Below, in pieces: positions 58,397-64,000 of a stretch of 64,000 nt of DNA. Location of the stretch: NCBI RefSeq assembly GCF_011752975.1, contig NZ_VWWP01000008.1, positions 186,001 to 250,000 of the forward strand, written 5' to 3'. The notes under the pieces are model-generated. The model saw only the letters and a program-made list of their open reading frames with translations, did no database searches and was not told the DNA's origin. The position numbers and the translations under genes were made by a program. Every line of letters begins with the position of its first letter. The first letter of the stretch is position 1. The DNA is from Chryseobacterium sp. Tr-659. GTDB taxonomy: Bacteria > Bacteroidota > Bacteroidia > Flavobacteriales > Weeksellaceae.

Positions 58397-58432
58397 TAAA
58401 AAATAACTACATTAGTTATCAAAATAGAAGGT

Positions 58433-59023
58433 ATGATTGATTTGTTTGTAAAACGTTTTGAATATTATAAAACCCTTGGTGATAAGACATTCGGTCAGTT
58501 GGATGATGAGCAGATATTCTGGCAGTATAATGAAGAAAGTAATTCTGTTGCTGTAATTGTAAAGCACATTGCCGGAAATATGCTTTCAAGATGGACTAAT
58601 TTCCTTACTGAAGATGGCGAAAAATCCTGGCGTAACCGTGATGAAGAATTTATAACGGATTTCAAAACGAAAGATGAGGTAGTAGAGTATTGGGAGAAAG
58701 GATGGACATGTTTTTTTGACGCTTTGAAACAGATTAATGATGAAAATTTATATTCTACCATTTATATAAGAGGAGAAGGGCATTCTGTTATTGATGCTGT
58801 TTTTCGGCAGCTGGCCCATTACCCTTATCATATAGGGCAAATTGTTTACATCGCTAAGATGATAAAAAATGATGACTGGAAGACGCTGTCCATTGCAAGA
58901 AATCGCTCTCAGGAATTTAATGCTGAAATGAAAAATAAGTTCTCAGATAATGAACAGGAGGGGAATTCTTCCCCGGTCTGCTTTCAAAACAGTTCCGAAG
59001 TAAGAAACGAATATAAACAATAG
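58433..59023 (+). CDS. DUF1572 / DinB-like family protein
   Basis: A 196-residue protein of the DUF1572 (DinB/YfiT-like) four-helix family. The metal-binding histidines are visible as VAVIVKHIAGNMLSRWTNFL and AVFRQLAHYPYHIGQIVYIA. The N-terminal LFVKRFEYYKTLGDKTFGQL is also typical. Related proteins bind a divalent metal and act as thiol-dependent transferases or are of unknown function. The last 25 residues (SDNEQEGNSSPVCFQ) are a polar tail outside the fold. It stands alone before the mtaB promoter. The specific reaction is unknown. Confidence 0.9.
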   Translation: MIDLFVKRFEYYKTLGDKTFGQLDDEQIFWQYNEESNSVAVIVKHIAGNMLSRWTNFLTEDGEKSWRNRDEEFITDFKTKDEVVEYWEKGWTCFFDALKQINDENLYSTIYIRGEGHSVIDAVFRQLAHYPYHIGQIVYIAKMIKNDDWKTLSIARNRSQEFNAEMKNKFSDNEQEGNSSPVCFQNSSEVRNEYKQ

Positions 59024-59035
59024 ATTGAATCAATC

Positions 59036-59064
59036 TTGGATTATTATTAAAATTACTATCTTTG
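59036..59064 (+). promoter_or_regulatory. Promoter of mtaB
   Basis: TTG (59036-59038), an 18-nt spacer and TATCTTTG (59057-59064) match the consensus well. The leader to the ATG at 59090 is about 20 nt. Confidence 0.78.
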
Positions 59065-59089
59065 CACCCATAAAATTCAGGAGTAACAA

Positions 59090-60436
59090 ATGTCTACTTT
59101 TCACAGAACTGCCGCGTTTCATACACTTGGCTGCAAATTAAACTTTGCAGAAACATCTACTATTGCCCGTCAATTAACAGATGCAGGTTATGATAAGGTA
59201 AGTTTTGATGAAAAAGCCAATGTATATGTCATCAATACCTGTTCGGTAACTGAAAATGCTGACCGTGAATGTAAGCTTCACGTAAAAAGAGCAATGAAAG
59301 CCAATCCGGAAGGGCTGGTAGTTATTGTAGGATGTTATGCACAGCTGAAACCTGAAGAAATTTCCCAGATTGAAGGTGTTGATCTTGTTCTGGGAGCTAA
59401 AGAAAAATTCAATATCCTAAGCTATCTTGATGATTTAGAAAAATCAGATAACGAAGGTGTAGTTCATTCATGTGAAATTGAAGAAACCGATTTCTTTATC
59501 GGAAGTTATTCTATCGGAGACAGAACCAGGGCTTTTTTGAAAGTTCAGGATGGCTGTGACTATAAATGTACGTACTGTACCATCCCATTGGCAAGAGGGA
59601 TCTCTCGTTCGGATACCATTCAAAATGTTCTGAAAAATGCGACAGAAATCGCAGCAAAAGACATTAAGGAAATTGTTCTTACAGGTGTGAATATCGGAGA
59701 TTACGGTAAAGGAGAGTTTGGAAACAAAAGACATGAACATACCTTCTTAGATCTGATCTCAGAGCTTGATCAGGTAGAAGGAATCGAGAGAATCCGTATT
59801 TCGTCTATTGAACCCAACCTTTTGAAAGACGAAAGTATTGAGCTGGTTTCTAAAAGCAAAAGCTTTGTTCCGCATTTTCATATCCCGTTACAATCCGGAA
59901 GCGATGATTTATTGAAAAAAATGAAACGCCGTTACCTGACAAAACTTTACAATGACAGAGTCAACAAGATCCGTGAGGTAATGCCTGATGCAGCTATTGG
60001 CGTGGATGTTATCGTAGGGTTCCCGGGAGAAACAGAAGAAAAGTTTATGGAAACCTATAATTTCCTTAATGAACTTCCTATCACTTATCTTCATGTATTT
60101 ACCTATTCTGAAAGAGAAAATACAGAAGCTGCTGCTATGGACGGTGTTGTTCCGGTAGTGGAAAGAAAAAAACGTAATAAGATGCTTAGAATTCTTTCTG
60201 AAAAGAAGAAAATGGCATTTTATCAGACACAATTAGGAAAAACGCTTCCTGTACTTTGGGAGCACGAAAATAAAGACGGGAAAATGTTTGGCTTCACAGA
60301 GAACTATGTGAGAGTCCAGAAAGACTTTGATCCTGCATTCGTAAACCAAATCGAATTTCTAAATTTAGAAAAAATCCTGTCAGATGGCACGGTTTCAGTG
60401 CAATCTTCCTACCAAAATTTTTTAGCAAAAGCATAG
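59090..60436 (+). CDS. mtaB: tRNA t6A37 C2-methylthiotransferase MtaB
   Basis: A 448-residue radical SAM enzyme that adds a methylthio group to N6-threonylcarbamoyladenosine at position 37 of tRNA. The UPF0004 domain carries its three cluster cysteines in HTLGCKLNFAETS, VINTCSVTENAD and VIVGCYAQLKPEE. The radical SAM motif is VQDGCDYKCTYCTIPLARG (CxxxCxxC). Later come SSIEPNLL, FHIPLQSGSDDLLKKMKRRY and IGVDVIVGFPGETEE. The GCKxNxxE opening separates MtaB from MiaB and RimO. The C-terminal part is shorter than a full TRAM domain but typical of this group. Identification is secure. Confidence 0.95.
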   Translation: MSTFHRTAAFHTLGCKLNFAETSTIARQLTDAGYDKVSFDEKANVYVINTCSVTENADRECKLHVKRAMKANPEGLVVIVGCYAQLKPEEISQIEGVDLVLGAKEKFNILSYLDDLEKSDNEGVVHSCEIEETDFFIGSYSIGDRTRAFLKVQDGCDYKCTYCTIPLARGISRSDTIQNVLKNATEIAAKDIKEIVLTGVNIGDYGKGEFGNKRHEHTFLDLISELDQVEGIERIRISSIEPNLLKDESIELVSKSKSFVPHFHIPLQSGSDDLLKKMKRRYLTKLYNDRVNKIREVMPDAAIGVDVIVGFPGETEEKFMETYNFLNELPITYLHVFTYSERENTEAAAMDGVVPVVERKKRNKMLRILSEKKKMAFYQTQLGKTLPVLWEHENKDGKMFGFTENYVRVQKDFDPAFVNQIEFLNLEKILSDGTVSVQSSYQNFLAKA

Positions 60437-60489
60437 GCTCTTTGCAAAATTTCCACTAATTTTATTTTTAAACTTTAAATACTACATTC

Positions 60490-62007
60490 ATGAGAGATAA
60501 GTTTTTATCTTGGGGAATTGTATTAGTACTTGCTACATGGATTATAGCAGTACTGATCAGAGCGCATTATTGGATACCAACACTGCTATCCGCCATTTAT
60601 GCATTGGGTGTTTACAATGCTTACCAATCGAAACATGCTATTTTGAGGAATTTCCCTGTATTGGGGTATTTCCGGTATTTTTTCGAAAGTATTTCACCGG
60701 AAATGCAGCAATATTTTATTGAAAGGGAAACAGACGGAAAGCCGTTTCCAAGAAATCAGCGTTCTGCAGTATACAGAAGGGCAAAAAATTTAAGTGATAC
60801 TGTTGCTTTCGGTACACAGCTGGAAGTTAATCATAGAAAATATGAAGGGATCAAGCATTCAATCTATGCCAAATCACCATCAGAAGAGCTTCCGAGAGTT
60901 TGGGTAGGAGGAGAGCAGTGTACACAGCCTTATCATGCTTCTTTATTCAATATTTCGGCAATGAGTTTTGGAGCATTGAGCGACAGGGCGCAGATTTCCC
61001 TGAACAGAGGAGCTAAAAAAGGGAATTTTTATCACAATACAGGAGAAGGAGGAATTTCACCTTACCATATGGAAGGAGGAGATTTATGCTGGCAGATCGG
61101 AACAGGGTATTTCGGTTGTAGAGATGATCAAGGAAAATTCAATCCTGAATTATTTGCAAAATATTCAACACTTCCGAATGTGAAAATGATTGAGATTAAA
61201 TTGTCACAGGGAGCAAAGCCTGGTCACGGAGGAGTGCTTCCCGGGGTGAAAAACACTCCGGAAATTGCAGCAATTCGTCACGTAACTCCGGGAATGACGG
61301 TTATTTCGCCACCTTCACATACTTCTTTTTCTGATGCCGCAGGATTGCTGAGGTTTGTACAGCAGCTGAGAGAGCTTTCAGGAGGGAAACCGGTAGGATT
61401 TAAGCTGTGCATAGGGGATACAAAAGAATTTGAAGATATCTGTGTTCAAATGAATGTTCTGAAAATCTATCCGGACTTTATTACGATAGACGGAGCAGAA
61501 GGAGGAACCGGAGCCGCACCACCGGAATTCTCGGATGGAGTAGGAATGCCTTTAGAGCCGGCATTGATATTTGTCAACAGAACATTGAACAACTATAATG
61601 TAAGAAGCAAGCTGAGAGTGATTGCCAGTGGTAAAGTTCTTACCAGTCTGGATATTCTGCGAGCGGTAGCTATGGGAGCAGATATGTGTAATAATGCAAG
61701 AGGATTTATGTTCTCTCTGGGATGCATCCAGGCATTAAGATGTAATTCTAACAATTGCCCTACTGGAGTGGCCACACAAGATAAAATGCTTATTAAAGGA
61801 CTTGATGTGACAGATAAGGCAGAAAGAGTATACCATTTCCACAAAAATACTCTTCATACTTGTAATGAATTGATTGCGGCAGCTGGTAGAAGCTCTTATG
61901 AAGAAGTAGATGCCACAATGTTTATGAGAGGAGATGAATTTGACCACCTGGCAGATCTTTACTTCCCGGATATTTTAGGAAATGTAAAACAGAAAGCGAG
62001 ATCTTAA
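60490..62007 (+). CDS. FMN-binding glutamate synthase family protein (membrane-anchored)
   Basis: A 505-residue protein with two N-terminal membrane helices (residues 5-45, LSWGIVLVLATWIIAVLIRA) and a GltB-like FMN-binding TIM barrel. Landmarks are ISAMSFGALSDRAQISLNRG, FYHNTGEGGISPYHMEGGDL, QGAKPGHGGVLPGVKNTPE, TIDGAEGGTGAAPPEFSDG, VIASGKVLTSLDILRAVAMG and the Cys-rich RCNSNNCPTGVATQD, all typical of the stand-alone glutamate-synthase-like family (COG0069). These lack the glutaminase domain of true glutamate synthase, and their substrate is unsettled. It follows mtaB by 53 nt. The stop codon precedes a terminator by about 25 nt. Confidence 0.93.
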   Translation: MRDKFLSWGIVLVLATWIIAVLIRAHYWIPTLLSAIYALGVYNAYQSKHAILRNFPVLGYFRYFFESISPEMQQYFIERETDGKPFPRNQRSAVYRRAKNLSDTVAFGTQLEVNHRKYEGIKHSIYAKSPSEELPRVWVGGEQCTQPYHASLFNISAMSFGALSDRAQISLNRGAKKGNFYHNTGEGGISPYHMEGGDLCWQIGTGYFGCRDDQGKFNPELFAKYSTLPNVKMIEIKLSQGAKPGHGGVLPGVKNTPEIAAIRHVTPGMTVISPPSHTSFSDAAGLLRFVQQLRELSGGKPVGFKLCIGDTKEFEDICVQMNVLKIYPDFITIDGAEGGTGAAPPEFSDGVGMPLEPALIFVNRTLNNYNVRSKLRVIASGKVLTSLDILRAVAMGADMCNNARGFMFSLGCIQALRCNSNNCPTGVATQDKMLIKGLDVTDKAERVYHFHKNTLHTCNELIAAAGRSSYEEVDATMFMRGDEFDHLADLYFPDILGNVKQKARS

Positions 62008-62030
62008 CGCTGATATTCCTGCAGATAAAT

Positions 62031-62060
62031 AAAAACCCCGCAATGAGTATTGCGGGGTTT
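62031..62060. terminator. Bidirectional terminator
   Basis: A 12-bp stem AAACCCCGCAAT / ATTGCGGGGTTT with loop GAGT. On the minus strand the stem is followed by Ts, so it mainly serves the convergent lipoprotein gene as well as the plus-strand gene. Confidence 0.88.
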
Positions 62061-62088
62061 GCTATTGTAAGTAAATTTTTATCTTTGT

Positions 62089-62847
62089 TTATGGTCTTGC
62101 AGATCTTCCGTAAACCTGGAAATTGAAAACAAAAGTTTTATTTCTCAGAGAGATAACACTGCTGTAATTCATATAGTTGTAAGGGTAATAAGGATCTCTT
62201 GCAAAAGCTGCTCTTGACGGAACAATAATTACTCCTTGTAAGTTATAGGGAGCTTCACTACCAAGATTATTGAAAGCTTTGAATTTCTGTAATGCTTCAC
62301 TGAAACCTTCAATCATATAGTAACTTGGCTGTTGAGCCGCTGCTGTAGTAGCATTTTTGATTAATGGGTCAGTTGGCGAAATGTAATAGTACTTAGGATC
62401 AATTGCAGGGACTCCGGTTCCACTGATTGTATTCATGAAAGGAGTTGCTGTGATAAATGTAGCCTGCCCGTCATTATTAGCTGCCAGGTAAGTAGTAGCA
62501 TTCATCATGACTCTAATAATATCCGTACTGCCAATGGTTTGTTCATCAGTTGGAGAGGGCTGAGCTCCAGTTCTCATAATATAGATTGTTCCGGAAGGAA
62601 GAGTCTTATAATCTAAGTCAGATAATTTTTTCTCGTTGTCATCAGAAGTATCCGTAGCACTGAAAGCTTTTATATTTCCCTGCGCATCAAGATAATTCTC
62701 ATCCATAAATTTCTTAATGGCCAGATCATCGTAGGAATTTTGCGTTGCAATATCTTCTGGCTCTACATAAGTTGCTACATTATCATCTTTCTTACATGCA
62801 GAAAAACATAAAGATCCTGCAAGGATATATAAAAATATTTTTTTCAT
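62089..62847 (-). CDS. Lipoprotein with degenerate FKBP-like C-terminal domain
   Basis: A 252-residue lipoprotein (MKKIFLYILAGSLCFSACKK; lipidated Cys 18). The N-terminal third is polar (DIATQNSYDDLAIKKFMDEN). The C-terminal third, with LQGVIIVPSRAAFARDPYY and VFNFQVYG, resembles the end of FKBP domains, where LIIPPHLAYG and FEVELL are the matching strings. The active-site pattern of a working isomerase is not convincing. Similar lipoproteins occur in Flavobacteriia and may help outer-membrane or gliding proteins fold. That role is inference. The gene is divergent from the S4 gene. Confidence 0.75.
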   Translation of the reverse strand: MKKIFLYILAGSLCFSACKKDDNVATYVEPEDIATQNSYDDLAIKKFMDENYLDAQGNIKAFSATDTSDDNEKKLSDLDYKTLPSGTIYIMRTGAQPSPTDEQTIGSTDIIRVMMNATTYLAANNDGQATFITATPFMNTISGTGVPAIDPKYYYISPTDPLIKNATTAAAQQPSYYMIEGFSEALQKFKAFNNLGSEAPYNLQGVIIVPSRAAFARDPYYPYNYMNYSSVISLRNKTFVFNFQVYGRSARP

Positions 62848-62885
62848 TTCAAAAAACTTTAATTACTTTACAAATAATATAACGG

Positions 62886-62893
62886 CAAAAGTA
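62886..62893 (-). promoter_or_regulatory. -7 element of the FKBP-like lipoprotein gene
   Basis: Read on the minus strand this is TACTTTTG, a TAnnTTTG match about 38 nt before the ATG at 62847. Confidence 0.5.
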
Positions 62894-62902
62894 TAAAAAA
62901 AT

Positions 62903-63340
62903 ATGAGAATAGATAAATTTTTATGGAGTATTCGTTTTTATAAGACGAGAAGTATTGCAGCAGAGGAGATTAAGAAGAATAGAGTTTCTATAGGAACTTC
63001 CGCCGTAAAATCATCTAAGGAGGTAAAAGAAGGAGATGTTATTAAGATCCGCAAAAATCAGATTGACTATAAAATAAAGGTAATCCAGATTCCCAAAAGC
63101 AGAATCGGAGCCAAGTTGGTTCCGCTTCATATCCAGGATGTAACGGATAAAGAGCAGTACGAATTGCTGAAACTCCGTAAAATGTCACAGGATTATTACA
63201 GAAACAAAGGAGAGGGAAGACCTACTAAAAAAGACAGAAGAGAAATGGATGACTACGTAGGCAATGATGTCGCCTCTGATTTTACAGACTGGGATGACTT
63301 TTTCGGAGAAACTGATGACGAAACAGAAGACGAAAATTAA
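62903..63340 (+). CDS. S4-domain RNA-binding protein (Hsp15-like)
   Basis: A 145-residue protein. The S4 RNA-binding domain fills residues 1-60 (MRIDKFLWSIRFYKTRSIAA, then VSIGTSAVKSSKEVKEGDVI), with the D-x-F-L-W opening typical of Hsp15. The middle is basic (KKDRREMDDYVGND) and the end strongly acidic (DWDDFFGETDDETEDEN). Hsp15 recycles 50S ribosomal subunits that still carry a nascent chain. In Bacteroidota the close homologue is annotated as an S4 RNA-binding protein. The acidic tail is longer than in E. coli. It ends 12 nt before the convergent aroK stop codon. Confidence 0.9.
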   Translation: MRIDKFLWSIRFYKTRSIAAEEIKKNRVSIGTSAVKSSKEVKEGDVIKIRKNQIDYKIKVIQIPKSRIGAKLVPLHIQDVTDKEQYELLKLRKMSQDYYRNKGEGRPTKKDRREMDDYVGNDVASDFTDWDDFFGETDDETEDEN

Positions 63341-63346
63341 AATAAG

Positions 63347-63370
63347 AAAGCTCTAGAGATAGAGCTTTTC
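63347..63370. terminator. Terminator-like hairpin between convergent genes
   Basis: An 8-bp stem AAAGCTCT / AGAGCTTT with a 6-nt loop lies across the aroK stop codon. The T-tract is short, so it is a weak terminator. Confidence 0.6.
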
Positions 63371-63868
63371 TATTATTTCGTTGACAATGTCTTCCGGTTC
63401 TCTGGAATCTGTGCCCACGGTGAACTGCGCTTTGCTGTAAAACTGATTTCTTTCAAATAAATGTTTAGCAATAAATTCCGGCAGATCTTCCTCAGAAATA
63501 TTGGCGATAATTGGCCTTTTTTCTTTTTGTTTGGACAGTCTTTCTGCTAATGTTGATACAGAGGTTCTTAAAAAGACAGTTTTAGAATTGTGATTGATGA
63601 TCTCCATATTATTATAATAGACAGGAGTTCCTCCGCCAAGGCTTAAAACAATGTTCTCTTCGGAAGCCAGGATCTCTTCCAGTGCTTCTCTTTCCAGTTT
63701 TCTAAAGTAAATTTCTCCCTTTTTTTCAAAAATTTCAGGAATGGTTAATTTATTTCTTCTGGAAATCTCTTTATCGAGGTCAATTAGTTTAAAATTTATT
63801 TTTTCGCTTAATATTTTGGAAATGTGAGATTTGCCGCTCCCCATGTATCCGATCAATGAAATTACCAT
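63353..63868 (-). CDS. aroK: Shikimate kinase
   Basis: A 171-residue enzyme that phosphorylates shikimate at the 3-hydroxyl with ATP, an aromatic amino acid pathway step. Walker A is LIGYMGSGKSHISKIL at 5-20. The shikimate-binding DLDKEISRR (near residue 32), the Arg in YFRKLEREAL, the loop LSLGGGTPVYY and the lid with RPIIANISEEDL are all visible. Length is right for AroK. It is convergent with the S4 protein gene. The only ATG near the Walker A motif is the start used. Confidence 0.95.
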   Translation of the reverse strand: MVISLIGYMGSGKSHISKILSEKINFKLIDLDKEISRRNKLTIPEIFEKKGEIYFRKLEREALEEILASEENIVLSLGGGTPVYYNNMEIINHNSKTVFLRTSVSTLAERLSKQKEKRPIIANISEEDLPEFIAKHLFERNQFYSKAQFTVGTDSREPEDIVNEIIEKLYL

Positions 63869-63900
63869 GTATTTTTTTTAAACAAATTTGCGAAAAAGTT

Positions 63901-63929
63901 TTGAGATAAAGAAAAAAGTCATATCTTTG
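63901..63929 (+). promoter_or_regulatory. Promoter of the tRNA gene at the window end
   Basis: TTG (63901-63903, extended TTTTG), an 18-nt spacer and TATCTTTG (63922-63929) match the consensus well. About 50 nt separates the predicted start from the tRNA. Confidence 0.75.
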
Positions 63930-63983
63930 CACCACTTAAAACAAGGGACATTACTTAAATGAAAACTTGTTAAGTAAGTGGCC

Positions 63984-64000
63984 GACTCGGTAGCTCAGCT
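63984..64000 (+). tRNA. tRNA gene, 5' end only (possibly tRNA-Lys)
   Basis: GACTCGG-TA-GCTC-AGCT reads as the acceptor stem (7 nt), positions 8-9 and the D-stem of a tRNA. The acceptor sequence resembles flavobacterial tRNA-Lys, but the anticodon lies outside the window. A strong promoter lies just upstream. Confidence 0.7.

Noticed and set aside
1-64000. CRISPR arrays, rRNA genes, prophage or insertion sequences
   Set aside because: No regular spaced repeats, rRNA-like segments, integrases or transposases were seen on either strand.

Overview
The window looks like a chromosomal segment of a Chryseobacterium-type bacterium (Bacteroidota, Weeksellaceae). Several independent features point there. 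The base composition is AT-rich. The -7 promoter elements fit TAnnTTTG, often with TTG or TTTG 17-23 nt upstream. There are type IX secretion (T9SS) components and substrates: a PorZ-like protein and a type B C-terminal domain. GLPGLI-family proteins, a GG-leader peptide of the Bacteroidota type, a chromosomal AadS-like gene and many small Chryseobacterium-style secreted proteins are also present. The assignment rests on motif recognition, not on a database search.

Layout: 1-1400 is the end of a tellurite-resistance type cluster (TerD end, TerC). 1443-5960 holds a catalase-related protein, two secreted proteins and an FKBP isomerase. 6114-12630 is a run of small stress and redox units: an Rrf2 regulator with a YwnB-like NAD(P)-binding protein, an MBL-fold protein, DoxX/HxlR and an Old Yellow Enzyme. 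12688-17790 has an M23 peptidase, gpsA and a three-gene operon of secreted proteins. 18315-27627 carries mqo, an AadS-like adenylyltransferase, a GMC oxidoreductase, a DUF1684 protein, a GNAT, an SDR and a GH63-like glucosidase. 27659-32304 is a tight minus-strand operon of a split 5'-nucleotidase, porZ and recO. dapA, a GNAT, an AraC/receiver pair, recG and a thioredoxin follow. 38633-44222 has three POT transporters with a DUF1016/YhcG remnant between them.

The most unusual region is 44429-50372: two tandem copies of a three-gene unit. Each unit has a small GG-leader peptide with six cysteines (the second, at 47744-47920, is only 58 aa), a membrane fusion of a C39-like, a VKOR and a thioredoxin domain, and a secreted GLPGLI protein. 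Each copy has a matching promoter, a GTCA-N4-TGAC dyad just after the -7 element, a terminator-like hairpin between the peptide gene and the oxidoreductase gene, and a closing terminator. An inverted XRE-type regulator with a palindromic upstream site lies between them. My inference is a peptide system in which a dedicated VKOR/thioredoxin relay makes disulfides. No transporter gene is present locally.

50394-64000 has a DPP IV-like peptidase, small conserved proteins, a short alpha-glucan phosphorylase that lacks the expected PLP lysine, a T9SS type B surface protein, a DUF1572/DinB-like protein, mtaB, an FMN-binding glutamate-synthase-like protein, an FKBP-like lipoprotein, an S4 RNA-binding protein, aroK and the first bases of a tRNA gene. 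No rRNA, CRISPR array, insertion sequence or transposase was seen.
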